Assembly: GCA_903845065.1 (NCBI GenBank)
Contig: CAIMWH010000338.1
Location: 1 to 39,408 of the forward strand
Length of the DNA: 39,408 nt
Direction of reading: 5' to 3'
Origin: an uncultured Rhodospirillales bacterium
GTDB taxonomy: Bacteria > Pseudomonadota > Alphaproteobacteria > Acetobacterales > Acetobacteraceae
Made by a program: the position numbers and the translations under genes. The notes below the pieces were generated by a model, which saw only the letters and a program-made list of their open reading frames with translations, searched no databases and was not told where the DNA came from. Position 1 is the stretch's first letter. The number at the start of each line of letters is the position of its first letter. Of this stretch, positions 16,225 to 25,843 are shown piece by piece.

Positions 16225-17721
16225 CTAGGCGACGAGTTCGGTATCCGCTGGCAAGGCCAGCGTGGCCGCGAGCCTTTGCAGGCGCCGCGTGACGCTTTCC
16301 CCCTCGAAAACCCCGGTGCCCTCGCTGAGTTGCAGCTTGAGCGTGCGCCCCATTTCCAGCTTCGAGCCGTTGAGCAGCGCCGTGGTGCCGGCTGACAGGG
16401 TGTAGGCCAGCCGCAGGGCGTGGCCGAGGATTTCGGCGCGGCGCTGATCGGCCGGGCCCAGCATGGTGCGGGCGGGCGCCAGGAAGCCAGCGTCGGGCTC
16501 GGCCTCGTAGCGCAGGCCCAGGGTGAGGGCGAGGTAGGCGCGGGCGTGATGGTCCAGGCCGATGCCGGGCTGGCGGAAGATGCGCAGGAAGGCCTGTTCC
16601 GGCCGGTATTCGGGGTGGTCGCGGCTGCCGATGTCGCTCATCCAGCAGGCGGCCTCGCGCAGGCGGCGGAATACCGGGGGCTCGTCGGGGAACAACGGGG
16701 CGGTCCAGGCGATCAGGGCGGGGGGCATGTCGGATTCGCGGCCGAAGCGCTCGGCATAGTCGTAGCCGGCGGCGAGCAGCGGGTCCTCCGCGCGCACCAT
16801 GGGGTCGAGCAGGCCCATGTACCAGCCCTCGCGCATGCCGTTGGCGGAGAACACCACGCGGCGCGCGCCGGTCTGGCGGAGGAGGCGGCGCAGCACGATG
16901 GCGGCGTAGGGCAGGTCATCGAGGCGGCGGCGCGGGGCGCCGGCCATGCGGTCCAGCGTGCGGCGCGGCATTTCGGCCACCTGGGTGGCGAACTCGCGCA
17001 TTTCGTCCCGCGCCACGATGTAGTGGTGGACCATGGTGAGGGGGTAGTTGGTCTTGGCGATATGCATGCGCGCCAGGGCACGCCAGGCGCCGCCGACGGC
17101 ATAGATATCGCCGCCTTCGCCGGCCGACAGCCAGGGTACCTCGGCGAGATCGGCCTCGGCGATCTGGCGGGCGCGCTCGGGGTCATTGCGGGCGCGCTCG
17201 GACAGGCGGATGACGCCTAATTTCAGGGAATGCGCCTGATGGCGGCGGCCCTCGGCGAGGCGCACCACTTCGAGCGAGCCGCCGCCGATGTCGGCGAGGA
17301 TGCCGTCGGCGGTGGGGATGCCGCACAGCGCGCCGGCGGCGGCGAGTTCGGCCTCCTGTTCGCCGGTGAGCACGCGGATGGACACGCCGGGCATGCGGTC
17401 ACGCAGCAGGCCGACGAATTCGGGGCCGTTGCGGGCATCGCGCACCGCGGCGGTGGCCAGCACCTCGAACGGGGCGGCCCCCATGGCGCGGGCGATGGCG
17501 GCGTAGCGCTGCATCACCTGGAGCGCCTGGGTGACGCCCTCGTCATTCAGCCGGCCGCTGGCCTCCATGCCGCGGCCGAGCCGCAAGACGGCCTTTTCAT
17601 TGAAGATGGCAACCGGGTTGCGCCCGAGCCCCTCGAAAACCACGAGGCGGACGGAATTGGAGCCGAGATCGACCACCGCGGCGCGAGGCGGGGTGGTGCG
17701 GAGCGTTCTGGAGGGGGACAC
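16225..17721 (-). CDS. ppx: Exopolyphosphatase / Ppx-GppA family phosphatase
   Basis: A 498-residue Ppx/GppA phosphatase of the ASKHA fold. It hydrolyses polyphosphate from the end and/or pppGpp. The two phosphate loops are AAVVDLGSNSVRLVVFE near residue 13 and ILADIGGGSLEVV near residue 145; ATAAVRDARNG and KLGVIRLSER are further family segments. A C-terminal HD-like part (about 330-498) has the length seen in alphaproteobacterial Ppx. The start is GTG 17721, with AGGA upstream, directly after the ppk stop at 17723, so synthesis of the kinase and the phosphatase is coupled. A longer frame from 17787 overlaps ppk and is not preferred. Confidence 0.92.
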   Translation of the reverse strand: MSPSRTLRTTPPRAAVVDLGSNSVRLVVFEGLGRNPVAIFNEKAVLRLGRGMEASGRLNDEGVTQALQVMQRYAAIARAMGAAPFEVLATAAVRDARNGPEFVGLLRDRMPGVSIRVLTGEQEAELAAAGALCGIPTADGILADIGGGSLEVVRLAEGRRHQAHSLKLGVIRLSERARNDPERARQIAEADLAEVPWLSAGEGGDIYAVGGAWRALARMHIAKTNYPLTMVHHYIVARDEMREFATQVAEMPRRTLDRMAGAPRRRLDDLPYAAIVLRRLLRQTGARRVVFSANGMREGWYMGLLDPMVRAEDPLLAAGYDYAERFGRESDMPPALIAWTAPLFPDEPPVFRRLREAACWMSDIGSRDHPEYRPEQAFLRIFRQPGIGLDHHARAYLALTLGLRYEAEPDAGFLAPARTMLGPADQRRAEILGHALRLAYTLSAGTTALLNGSKLEMGRTLKLQLSEGTGVFEGESVTRRLQRLAATLALPADTELVA

Positions 17722-17722
17722 G

Positions 17723-19972
17723 TCAATCCTGTGAAATGCGATCGGCTCGGCGCGCGTTGGGGAGCGGTGGTGCAACCACGGCGCCATGTGCCGCGGAGCC
17801 TCGGCCGGAGAGCGATGGGTTGGTCATGAAGTAATCGTGAGCACTGATGCGCTTCTTGGAGCTGCCCGGGGCCATGCGGCGCCAGACACCATCGGGTCCG
17901 AGTTCCCAGGACTGCATGGTATCCTTCAGGTTGACCACCATGATCTGGTCGAGCACCTGTTCATGCACCGTCGGGTTATGGATGGGTACCATTGTTTCCA
18001 CCCGCCAGTCCATGTTGCGGGTCATCCAGTCGGCGGAGCTGATGAACACGCGGGCGTGGCGGCTGGGCAGCGGCTGGGCGTTTCCGAAGACGTAGATGCG
18101 GCTGTGTTCGAGGAAGCGGCCGACGATGGATTTTACCCGGATGTTCTCGGACAGGCCCTTCACGCCGGGGCGCAGGCAGCAGATGCCGCGGATGACGGCG
18201 GTGATCTTTACCCCGGCGGCCGAGGCGTCATACAGCTTGTCGATCAGGGTGACGTCCACCAGGCTGTTCATTTTCAGCCAGATGCTGGCCGGCTTGCCCT
18301 CGCGGGCGAACAGGATTTCGCGGTCGATGAGTTCGAGCAGCGCGGGGCGGATGGTGAGCGGGCTGAAGGCGAGGGCGTCCATTTTGTCGGGCTTGGCGTA
18401 GCCGGTCATGTAGTTGAACAGCTTGGCGGCATCGCGCGTCAGGTCGGGGTCGCAGGTGAAGAAGCTGAGGTCGGTGTAGATGCGCGCGGTGATGGGGTGG
18501 TAGTTGCCGGTGCCGAAATGGGCGTAGGGGCGCAGCGTGCCGCCCTCGCGGCGGACGACGAGGCTGATCTTGGCGTGGGTTTTCAGTTCGGCGAACCCGA
18601 ACACCACCTGCACGCCGGCGGCCTCCAGCACGCGGGCGAGGCGGATATTGGCCTCCTCGTCGAAGCGGGCGCGCAGTTCCACCATGGCGGTGACGGACTT
18701 GCCGGCCTCGGCGGCCTCGATCAGCGCCTTGACGATCGGGCTGTCGCGGCTGGTGCGGTAGAGGGTCTGCTTGACGGCCACCACATTGGGATCGAGCGCG
18801 GCCTGGCGGAGGAACTGCACCACCACGTCGAAGCTCTCGAACGGGTGGTGGACCACGATGTCCTTGGCGCGGATGGCGGCGAAACAGTCCCCGCCGAAAT
18901 CGCGGATGCGTTCGGGGAAGCGCGGCGTGTAGGGCGGGAACATCAGGTCCGGCCGGTCATCGGTGATGAGCTGCGAGAGATCGGACAGGCCGAGCAGACC
19001 GTGCTGGACGTAGATTTCCTGGGATGAGGCGTCGAGCTCGTCGATGACGAAGGCGCGCAGGTCTTCCGGCATGTCGGCGTCCAGCGCGAGGTGGATGGCA
19101 ACCCCGCGGCGGCGGCGCTTCAGCGCGCTTTCGTAGGAGCGCACGAGGTCCTCGGCTTCGTCCTCGAATTCCACGTCGGTATCGCGGATGAGGCGGAACA
19201 GGCCCTGGCCGAGCACGCGGTAGCCGGGGAAGACGCGGTGCAGGCTGAGGCGGACGAGGTCTTCCAGCAGCACGAAACGGATCGGGCCGGCGGCCTCGCC
19301 GGCGGGCGTACGCGTGGCGTCCGCGGGAAGCCGGATGAAGCGGCCGATCTGGGCGGGCAGCGGGATCAGCGCCCGCATGCCCTGGCCGTCCTCCTCGCGC
19401 AGCAGGCGCAGGGCCATCACCAGGCCCATGTTGGGGATGAACGGGAAGGGATGCGCGGGGTCGATCGCCAGGGGGGTGAGGACGGGAAATACCCGCTCCA
19501 TGAACCAGGCATCGAGCCACAGGCAGTCCGCGTCGGACAGGCGGTTGGGGTCGGTCACCACCATGCCGGCTTCGGCGAGGCGGGTGCGCACCTGGCGCCA
19601 GGCGCGCTGCTGCTCGCCCATCAGGGCGCGGGCCTCAGTTTCCACTTCGGCAAGCTGCTGGGCGGGCGTGCGGCCATCCTGGGAGGCGGCGGTGAAGCCG
19701 GCCTTGGCCTGCCCGATCAGGCCGGCCACGCGCACGGAGTAGAATTCATCGAGGTTGGAGGCCGAGATGGCGACGAAGCGCAGGCGCTCCTGCAACGGGT
19801 GGCGGTGGTTTTCGGCCTCCTCCACCACGCGGCGGTTGAAGGCGAGCCAGGACAGTTCGCGGTTGATGAAGCGGGCCGGATCGTCACGCGGGATGTTGAC
19901 CGGGGGCGAATGGATCACCGTCACGGCGCTGCCGGGGACATGCATCGAGTTCAGGTCGTTCGGTGCGTTCAT
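17723..19972 (-). CDS. ppk: Polyphosphate kinase 1
   Basis: A 749-residue PPK1 that makes polyphosphate from ATP. The N-terminal domain begins [15 protein letters not shown]; the catalytic domains contain [23 protein letters not shown], and the autophosphorylated histidine in HAKISLV (about His466), with [19 protein letters not shown] after it. A second conserved histidine lies in SRHARVF (about His639). Three ATGs lie close together (19981, 19978, 19972); the last is chosen because GGAG is nine bases upstream of it. It follows hdaA by 27 bases and precedes ppx by one base: one operon. The role is phosphate storage and stress physiology. Confidence 0.95.
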   Translation of the reverse strand: MNAPNDLNSMHVPGSAVTVIHSPPVNIPRDDPARFINRELSWLAFNRRVVEEAENHRHPLQERLRFVAISASNLDEFYSVRVAGLIGQAKAGFTAASQDGRTPAQQLAEVETEARALMGEQQRAWRQVRTRLAEAGMVVTDPNRLSDADCLWLDAWFMERVFPVLTPLAIDPAHPFPFIPNMGLVMALRLLREEDGQGMRALIPLPAQIGRFIRLPADATRTPAGEAAGPIRFVLLEDLVRLSLHRVFPGYRVLGQGLFRLIRDTDVEFEDEAEDLVRSYESALKRRRRGVAIHLALDADMPEDLRAFVIDELDASSQEIYVQHGLLGLSDLSQLITDDRPDLMFPPYTPRFPERIRDFGGDCFAAIRAKDIVVHHPFESFDVVVQFLRQAALDPNVVAVKQTLYRTSRDSPIVKALIEAAEAGKSVTAMVELRARFDEEANIRLARVLEAAGVQVVFGFAELKTHAKISLVVRREGGTLRPYAHFGTGNYHPITARIYTDLSFFTCDPDLTRDAAKLFNYMTGYAKPDKMDALAFSPLTIRPALLELIDREILFAREGKPASIWLKMNSLVDVTLIDKLYDASAAGVKITAVIRGICCLRPGVKGLSENIRVKSIVGRFLEHSRIYVFGNAQPLPSRHARVFISSADWMTRNMDWRVETMVPIHNPTVHEQVLDQIMVVNLKDTMQSWELGPDGVWRRMAPGSSKKRISAHDYFMTNPSLSGRGSAAHGAVVAPPLPNARRADRISQD

Positions 19973-19999
19973 GTCCATCATCTCCGCGGGCGCTGCAGA

Positions 20000-20734
20000 C
20001 TATACGATCCTGTCCGTGTCCGGCGAGACAACCATGTCGGCCGCCACCGGAATGTCATCATCCGATGCCGCCAGCAGATCCGCCAGCGCCATGGTGGCGA
20101 GCGCGCGGGTGATCGCGCCGCGCGCGCTGTAGGCGGCACGATCCAGCCGGGCGGCGGCGAGGCGCAGCACGGCGGGGGTGCGGGGCAGATGGAGCAGAAG
20201 GTAGTCCTGCACCTGCGGCGTCACCTGGAGGCGGCGTTCGAAGAGCAGGCGGCCGAGCAGTTGGCGCAGCAGCATGTCCTCCGCCGCCCCGATCGGCGCG
20301 GTGGTGATGGCGCGCAGGCGGCTGGCGAGATCGGGCAGTGCCACGTTCCAGCGGCCGGGGGGTGCGCGATCCGCCAGCAGCACCGGCTGGCCGGCCTCGG
20401 CGGCGGTGTTAAGCAGGCGCAGCAGCGCGAGTTCGGGCGCCTGTGCCGCATCGTCGATCGCCAGGGGGGCGGTGGGCAGGTCGGGCACCAGTTCGGGATC
20501 GATCTCGCCGCCGCGCACGATATCGGCGCGGTGGCGCTCGGCCCAGATGTGCAGCAGATGGGTCTTGCCGCAGCCGGCCGGGCCCCAAAGCGCGAGGCGG
20601 CCGAGCGGCCAGGTGGCGGGCTGGTCCAGCCACATGCGGGCTTCGGCATTCGAGGGGGCCTCGATCAGGTCGGCCGCATCGAAGCGCGGCGGCGGATCGA
20701 ACGGCAGGGCCATCTGGCGCAGGCGCTGGCTCAT
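20000..20734 (-). CDS. hdaA: DnaA-like replication regulator HdaA
   Basis: A 244-residue AAA+ protein related to the ATPase part of DnaA and to Hda. It has the QMALPF-type clamp-binding motif near the N terminus (QMALPFD, about 7-13), a P-loop [11 protein letters not shown] near 51-61, and a Walker B-like LAIDDA near 91-96. QMALPF at the N terminus is how Hda binds the DNA polymerase beta clamp, and Hda/HdaA promotes hydrolysis of DnaA-ATP after initiation. The length and lack of a DnaA domain IV DNA-binding helix support HdaA over DnaA. Its start overlaps the preceding CDP-alcohol transferase stop by four bases. Confidence 0.9.
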   Translation of the reverse strand: MSQRLRQMALPFDPPPRFDAADLIEAPSNAEARMWLDQPATWPLGRLALWGPAGCGKTHLLHIWAERHRADIVRGGEIDPELVPDLPTAPLAIDDAAQAPELALLRLLNTAAEAGQPVLLADRAPPGRWNVALPDLASRLRAITTAPIGAAEDMLLRQLLGRLLFERRLQVTPQVQDYLLLHLPRTPAVLRLAAARLDRAAYSARGAITRALATMALADLLAASDDDIPVAADMVVSPDTDRIV

Positions 20735-21294
20735 CGGCGGGTGGCCCGCACGATGTAGGCGGCGCCGGATACCGTGGTGCTAATGGCCACCATCCATGTC
20801 AGCACCGCCAGCATCACGTCGGCATGGCGCCCGAGGCCGGCGAGCAGCAGGGCGGCGGCGACCAGCACGATCTGCAGCACGGTGTTCAGCTTGGAGATCA
20901 TCAGCGGCTTGATCGCGGGCGGCTGGCCGAGCAGGTTCAGCACCAGCACGCCGCCCATGATCACCAGGTCCCGGAAGACCACCATGATCGCCAGCCAGTC
21001 CGGCAGCACATGCACCACGGACAGCACCACATACATCGCCATCAGCAGCGCCTTGTCGGCCAGCGGATCGAGCACGGCGCCGATATAGGTGGTGCCCTGG
21101 CGGCGGGCCAGCCAGCCATCCACCGCATCGGACGCGCCGGCGCCGAGGAACAGCCAGAACGCGGCGGGGAATTGTTCGTGCAGCACCAAGTAGATTGCCG
21201 CCGGCACCGCGCACAGGCGGGCGAAGGTGATGGCGTTGGGCAGCGTCATCAGGGCCGAGGAATGGCCGACGGGCGGGCGGCTGCCGTCAGGCAT
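20731..21294 (-). CDS. CDP-alcohol phosphatidyltransferase (PgsA-like)
   Basis: A 187-residue membrane protein with several hydrophobic helices and the CDP-alcohol transferase motif DAVDGWLAR...GAVLDPLAD. It should attach an alcohol such as glycerol-3-phosphate to CDP-diacylglycerol in the inner membrane. The spacing between AR and the next conserved G is 7 residues, one fewer than the canonical eight. [12 protein letters not shown] from ATG 21249 resembles the usual N terminus, so the first 15 residues from 21294 may not be translated; neither start has a good ribosome site. It opens the run to hdaA-ppk-ppx. A second PgsA-like paralogue may exist elsewhere, so the alcohol acceptor is not certain. 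Confidence 0.8.
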   Translation of the reverse strand: MPDGSRPPVGHSSALMTLPNAITFARLCAVPAAIYLVLHEQFPAAFWLFLGAGASDAVDGWLARRQGTTYIGAVLDPLADKALLMAMYVVLSVVHVLPDWLAIMVVFRDLVIMGGVLVLNLLGQPPAIKPLMISKLNTVLQIVLVAAALLLAGLGRHADVMLAVLTWMVAISTTVSGAAYIVRATRR

Positions 21295-21450
21295 GCGACA
21301 ACACCCGCGCCCCGCGCATTGCGCCAGCGGGGAGGCTATGGTTCTTACCGCCGATCTTTTGCCGCGTATCGCGCGACACTGTTGCCGCTATTCCGTCGTT
21401 CACCGTGCCAGGGTCCCATCAGACCCGGCCACTATACACCGAGGGCTGCC

Positions 21451-22497
21451 ATGGCCAGCATGACCTATCGCGCGGCTGGGGTTGATATCGACGCGGGTGA
21501 CGCGCTGGTCGACCGTATCAAGCCGCTGGCGCGCGCCACCAGCCGGGCCGGGGTGCTGGGCGGGCTCGGCGGTTTCGGCGCGGTGTTCGATCCGCGCGCC
21601 GCCGGATACACCGATCCGGTGCTGGTTTCCTCCACCGATGGCGTCGGTACCAAGCTGCGCATCGCCATCGATACCGGACGGCATGACACGGTGGGGATCG
21701 ATCTGGTGGCCATGTGCGTCAATGACCTGGTGGTGCAGGGCGCCGAGCCGCTGTTTTTCCTCGATTATTTCGCCACCGGGAAGCTTTCCGTGGAGCAGGC
21801 GACGCGGGTGATCGCGGGGATAGCCGAGGGCTGCAAGCTGGCCGGCTGCGCGCTGGTGGGCGGCGAGACGGCGGAAATGCCGGGGATGTATGGCGAGGGG
21901 GACTATGACCTCGCCGGTTTCTCGGTGGGGGCGGCCGAGCGCGGCACGCTGCTGCCGCGCGATGTGGCACCGGGGGATGCACTTCTGGGGCTGGCGAGTT
22001 CCGGGGTGCATTCCAATGGGTTCTCGCTGGTGCGGCGCATCGTCGCTTCCACGAACGCGGGCTGGGCGACGCCGGCGCCGTTCGCCGCCGGCACGGTGGC
22101 CGAGGCGCTGATGGCCCCGACGCGGATCTACGTGAAGTCGGTGCTGGCACTGCATCGGGCGGGGCTGCTGAAGGCCGCCGCGCATATCACCGGCGGCGGA
22201 TTGCCGGGCAATGTGCCGCGCGTGCTGCCGGACAACACCCGCGCGGTGATCGATGCGCGCGGCTGGACGTTGCCGCCGGTGTTCGGCTGGCTGGCCCGCG
22301 CCGGCGGCGTCGAGGCCGAGGAGATGCTGCGGGTGTTCAACTGCGGCCTCGGCATGGTGCTGGTGGTGAGCGACCCAGTCGCTGCCCGGGCGCTGCTGGA
22401 GGCGGAGGGCGAGACGGTGTTCGATATCGGGCACATCGAGGCCCATGAGGGCGAGCCGGACGTGCGGATCGACCTGCCGGAGGGGTGGGCCGCGTGA
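21451..22497 (+). CDS. purM: Phosphoribosylformylglycinamidine cyclo-ligase PurM
   Basis: A 348-residue AIR synthetase, fifth step of purine synthesis. [14 protein letters not shown] (glycine-rich ATP/metal region near residue 60), [32 protein letters not shown]-type core segments, [16 protein letters not shown] and [17 protein letters not shown] are all conserved. The ATG at 21451 has GAGGG at a good distance. It overlaps purN by four bases (GTGA), so the two are coupled. Confidence 0.96.
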   Translation: MASMTYRAAGVDIDAGDALVDRIKPLARATSRAGVLGGLGGFGAVFDPRAAGYTDPVLVSSTDGVGTKLRIAIDTGRHDTVGIDLVAMCVNDLVVQGAEPLFFLDYFATGKLSVEQATRVIAGIAEGCKLAGCALVGGETAEMPGMYGEGDYDLAGFSVGAAERGTLLPRDVAPGDALLGLASSGVHSNGFSLVRRIVASTNAGWATPAPFAAGTVAEALMAPTRIYVKSVLALHRAGLLKAAAHITGGGLPGNVPRVLPDNTRAVIDARGWTLPPVFGWLARAGGVEAEEMLRVFNCGLGMVLVVSDPVAARALLEAEGETVFDIGHIEAHEGEPDVRIDLPEGWAA

Positions 22498-23138
22498 CCA
22501 GGCGCCGCGTCGGCATCCTGATCAGCGGCCGCGGCTCCAACATGGTGGCGCTGCTGCGGGCCGCGGCGGCTCCGGACTACCCGGCCGAAATTGCGCTGGT
22601 GCTGGCCAACAACCCGGATGCGGGTGGGTTGGCCGCGGCGGCGGCGGCTGGGATCGCTACCGCCGTGGTGGATCACCGGGCGTTCAAGCGCGACCGCGCG
22701 GCGCATGAGCGGGCCATCGCCGATGTGTTGGACGAGGCGGGCGTGGAGATCGTGTGCCTCGCCGGCTACATGCGGCTGCTCACGCCGTTCCTGGTGGGGC
22801 GCTATGCCGGGCGGATGCTGAACATCCATCCGAGTCTGCTGCCCGCGCTGCCGGGGCTGGACACCCATGCGCGCGCCATCGCCGCCGGGGTGAAACTGCA
22901 TGGCTGCACCGTGCATCTGGTCACCGAGGGCATGGACGAGGGGCCGATCCTGGCCCAGGCCGCCGTGCCGGTGCTGCCCGATGACGACGAGGACGCCCTG
23001 GCGGCCCGCGTGCTGGTGCAGGAGCACCGGCTGTACCCCTCCGCGCTGGCCCATTTCGCCGCCGGACGGCCCGGCGAGGCGCCACCGGCGACGGCGGCGC
23101 TCATCAACCCCTTGCCTCCGCGGCCTGCCCTCTCCTAG
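22494..23138 (+). CDS. purN: Phosphoribosylglycinamide formyltransferase PurN
   Basis: A 214-residue GAR transformylase using 10-formyl-THF. [10 protein letters not shown] near the N terminus, [12 protein letters not shown], the catalytic [12 protein letters not shown], and [13 protein letters not shown] with the conserved Asp are present. The start is a GTG at 22494 overlapping the purM stop; GGAGGGG lies upstream at usable distance. An in-frame GTG at 22485 is too close to that site. Confidence 0.95.
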   Translation: MTRRRVGILISGRGSNMVALLRAAAAPDYPAEIALVLANNPDAGGLAAAAAAGIATAVVDHRAFKRDRAAHERAIADVLDEAGVEIVCLAGYMRLLTPFLVGRYAGRMLNIHPSLLPALPGLDTHARAIAAGVKLHGCTVHLVTEGMDEGPILAQAAVPVLPDDDEDALAARVLVQEHRLYPSALAHFAAGRPGEAPPATAALINPLPPRPALS

Positions 23139-23175
23139 ATAAGCGCATCGCCCCGCAGCAGAACGAGACGCCCCC

Positions 23176-23331
23176 ATGGCTCACGCGCCCAGCAACGTCC
23201 AGAACCCGGTTTCCGAGGAAGCCTTCACCGCCGACCGGCAGCGCATGTTCGGCGGCTTCGTCAGCGCGACCACCATCACCTCCGTCGCCATGGTGATCCT
23301 GCTGGTGCTGATGAAAGTCTTCTTGCTTTAG
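23176..23331 (+). CDS. aa3-type cytochrome c oxidase subunit IV (small)
   Basis: A 51-residue protein beginning MAHAPSNVQNPVSEEAF, with a soluble N terminus and one transmembrane helix (about 27-48: GFVSATTITSVAMVILLVLM). Size and layout match the bacterial aa3-oxidase subunit IV family, a single-helix subunit found in alphaproteobacteria. No cox genes for the main subunits are in the window. Downstream of purN by 37 bases on the same strand; followed by a terminator hairpin. Confidence 0.8.
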   Translation: MAHAPSNVQNPVSEEAFTADRQRMFGGFVSATTITSVAMVILLVLMKVFLL

Positions 23332-23370
23332 CCCGGCTGACGTCTTCGACGGCGCCCGACCCATAAAAAA

Positions 23371-23396
23371 GGCGGCGGCACCGAAGCGCCGCCGCC
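23371..23396. terminator. Bidirectional intrinsic terminator
   Basis: GGCGGCGGC (23371-23379) pairs perfectly with GCCGCCGCC (23388-23396), with an eight-base loop. A run of A (23365-23370) precedes it and TTTG follows, so T-runs exist in both reading directions. It lies between the subunit IV gene (plus) and ndk (minus) and probably terminates both. Confidence 0.88.
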
Positions 23397-23419
23397 TTTG
23401 TCATGCCGAAAAGGTCGGG

Positions 23420-23842
23420 CTAGCCGACGATTTCGCAGCCGGCGAAGAAGTAGCTGATCTCGATCGCGGCGTTCTCGGCGCTATCGGACCCATGGACCGA
23501 GTTGGCTTCGATGCTCTCGGCGAATTCCTTGCGGATGGTGCCGGCGGCGGCGTTGGCCGGGTTGGTGGCGCCCATGATCTCGCGGTTGGCGAGCACGGCG
23601 TTTTCGCCTTCGAGCACCTGGACCACGACGGGGCCCGAGGTCATGAAGGTGACGAGGTCGCGGAAGAAGCCACGCTCGCTGTGCACGCCGTAGAAGCTCT
23701 CGGCCTGGGCGGTGGTCATCTGGATGCGCTTCTGCGCCACGATGCGCAGGCCGGCGGCCTCGAACTTGGCGTTGATCGCGCCGGTCAGGTTACGGCGGGT
23801 GGCGTCGGGCTTCAGAATGGAAAACGTGCGTTCAATCGCCAT
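23420..23842 (-). CDS. ndk: Nucleoside diphosphate kinase
   Basis: A 140-residue NDK that balances NTP pools with a phosphohistidine intermediate. TFSILKPDA at the start, [23 protein letters not shown] in the middle, the nucleotide/phosphate-binding MGATNPANA, and the catalytic His117 in NSVHGSDS are all present. ATG 23842 (MAIERTFSI) is the usual start; GAGG precedes it. It ends at the shared terminator. Confidence 0.97.
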   Translation of the reverse strand: MAIERTFSILKPDATRRNLTGAINAKFEAAGLRIVAQKRIQMTTAQAESFYGVHSERGFFRDLVTFMTSGPVVVQVLEGENAVLANREIMGATNPANAAAGTIRKEFAESIEANSVHGSDSAENAAIEISYFFAGCEIVG

Positions 23843-23950
23843 GTGCGGCCTCATCTTTCAGCGGGTTGGTATGGCGCGGGGCTTTAGAGCAGGGCTCCCC
23901 CCGCGACAACCCCTTCCCCGGCAATCCAGACAACGGGTAAACCCCCTCCC

Positions 23951-25825
23951 ATGAGTCTCCTTATCATCCAAGGCGTCACGATCCGCATCGCCGGCCGTCT
24001 TCTGCTCGACGAAGCCGACCTCACCATCGATCCTGGCCGCCGCGTTGGCCTGGTGGGCCGCAACGGGGCGGGCAAGTCCACCCTGCTCAAGGCCATCTCG
24101 GGCGAACTGGCGATCGACGGCGGGGATATCCGCCTCGCCGCCCGCGCCCGCATGGGCCAGGTGAAGCAGGAAGCCCCCGACGGCGACCAGTCGCTGCTCG
24201 ACTGCGTGCTGGAGGGCGACCAGGAACGGCTGGCTCTGCTGGCCGAAGCCGATGACCCGCACCTCGATCCGCACCGGGTCGCGGAGGTACACGATCGCCT
24301 GGTGACCATCGGCGCCGACGCCGCCCCCGCCCGGGCCGCCACCATCCTGGCCGGCCTCGGCTTCGATGCCGAGGCGCAGGCGCGGCCGGTGAATTCGTTC
24401 TCCGGTGGCTGGCGCATGCGCGTGGCGCTCGCCACGGTACTGTTCTCGGCGCCAGACATGCTGCTGCTGGACGAACCGACCAACCATCTCGATCTCGAAG
24501 CCACCATGTGGCTGGAAACCTGGCTGTCGAAGTTCCCGGGTGCGGCCATCGTGGTCTCGCACGATCGCAACCTGCTCGATCGCTGCGTGGACAGCATCGC
24601 CCATCTCGACCGCGGCAAGATCACCCTCACGCCCGGCGGCTACGACGAGTTCGTCCGCATCAAGACCGAGCGGGCGGCGCAGCAGACCGCGATGGCCTCC
24701 AAGATCGCCGACCAGAAGGCCCATATGCAGGCCTTCGTCGATCGCTTCCGCTACAAGGCGAGCAAGGCGCGCCAGGCCCAGGCGCGCATCAAGGCGATCG
24801 AGCGGCTGCCGGTGATCGAGGCGGTGCTGGAGGATCACGCCACCCGCTTCGCCTTCCCCGAGCCGGCCCAGATGTCGCCCCCGATTCTCTCCATCGACCG
24901 GGTTTCGGTGGGGTATGGCGGGCCGCCGATCCTCACCGGGCTGAACCTGCGGGTGGATATGGATGACCGCATCGCGCTACTCGGCGCCAACGGCAACGGC
25001 AAGTCCACGCTCGCGAAGCTGGTGGCCGGCAAGTTGGAGGCGCAGTTCGGTGAAATCCGCCGTGGGCCGAAGCTACGCGTCGGCTATTTCGCCCAGCACC
25101 AGACCGATGAACTGGTGGAAGGCGAAACGCCGATCGACCACATGGCCCGCGCGCTGCCCAAGGCCACCGCCTCCCAGGTGCGCGGCCAACTGGCGCGCTT
25201 CGGCCTCGATGCCGACCGCGCCAACACCAACGTGATGTCGCTGTCGGGCGGCGAGAAGGCGCGCCTGCTGCTGGCACTCGCCACCCGCGACGCGCCGCAA
25301 CTGCTCATCCTCGACGAACCGACCAACCATCTCGACATCGATGCCCGTGAGGCGCTGGTGCGGGCGCTGGCGGATTTCGGCGGCGCAGTCCTGCTGATCA
25401 CCCATGATCCGCATCTGGTGGAACTGGTGGCGGATCAACTCTGGATCGTGGCGGACGGCAGCGTGAAGCCGTACGACGGCGATCTCGACGATTACCGCAA
25501 CCTGCTGTTGGAACGCGCCCGCCCGGCGGCGAAAACCGATCCGGCCAATCGTCGCAATGACCGGCGGGACCGCGCCGATGCGCGGGCCGCGCTGGCGCCG
25601 CTGCGCAAGAAGGTGAAGGACGCCGAGGCGCGGATTGCCAAACTCGCCGGCGAACGGGCGGCGCTGGAGAAAATTCTCGCCAATCCGGGCATCTATGCGC
25701 CGGGGCGGAAGAACGAGGTGGTGGCGGCGCAGGCGAAGCTCGCGGCGATCAAGCGGCTGGAGCACGTCGCGGAGTCCGAGTGGATTGCCGCGGAGGAGGC
25801 TGTCGAGGCTGCCACGGTGGCGTAG
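23951..25825 (+). CDS. ABC-F family ATPase (YheS/Uup-like)
   Basis: A 624-residue soluble protein of two fused ATPase domains with no membrane part. First domain: Walker A GRNGAGKST (36-44), FSGGWRMRVALA, LLLDEPTNHLD. Second domain: Walker A GANGNGKST (345-353), LSGGEKARLLLA, LILDEPTNHLD. The linker between them (about residues 234-290) is basic and helical, as in ABC-F proteins that bind the ribosomal E site. A C-terminal coiled, charged tail (about 535-600: RADARAALAPLRKKVKDAEARI) resembles the Uup/YheS tail. Likely acts on translation or ribosome rescue; an antibiotic-resistance role is not indicated. The start has no obvious Shine-Dalgarno. Confidence 0.9.
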   Translation: MSLLIIQGVTIRIAGRLLLDEADLTIDPGRRVGLVGRNGAGKSTLLKAISGELAIDGGDIRLAARARMGQVKQEAPDGDQSLLDCVLEGDQERLALLAEADDPHLDPHRVAEVHDRLVTIGADAAPARAATILAGLGFDAEAQARPVNSFSGGWRMRVALATVLFSAPDMLLLDEPTNHLDLEATMWLETWLSKFPGAAIVVSHDRNLLDRCVDSIAHLDRGKITLTPGGYDEFVRIKTERAAQQTAMASKIADQKAHMQAFVDRFRYKASKARQAQARIKAIERLPVIEAVLEDHATRFAFPEPAQMSPPILSIDRVSVGYGGPPILTGLNLRVDMDDRIALLGANGNGKSTLAKLVAGKLEAQFGEIRRGPKLRVGYFAQHQTDELVEGETPIDHMARALPKATASQVRGQLARFGLDADRANTNVMSLSGGEKARLLLALATRDAPQLLILDEPTNHLDIDAREALVRALADFGGAVLLITHDPHLVELVADQLWIVADGSVKPYDGDLDDYRNLLLERARPAAKTDPANRRNDRRDRADARAALAPLRKKVKDAEARIAKLAGERAALEKILANPGIYAPGRKNEVVAAQAKLAAIKRLEHVAESEWIAAEEAVEAATVA

Positions 25826-25843
25826 GCCGGCGGCGGCTACGCC
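25816..25843. terminator. Hairpin formed by the stop-codon ends of two convergent genes
   Basis: GGTGGCGTAG (25816-25825) and CTACGCCACC (25834-25843) form a perfect ten-base stem with an eight-base loop. The left arm is the end of the ABC-F gene including its TAG; the right arm is the end of the dipeptide ATPase gene including its TAG. Both encode C-terminal Val-Ala-stop. There is no T-run; it may act as a 3'-end stabiliser or weak terminator for both mRNAs. Confidence 0.6.

Noticed and set aside
19091-20758. 555-codon plus-strand frame over the ppk start and hdaA
   Set aside because: It spans two real minus-strand genes and their junction; composition is typical of an antisense frame in high-GC DNA.
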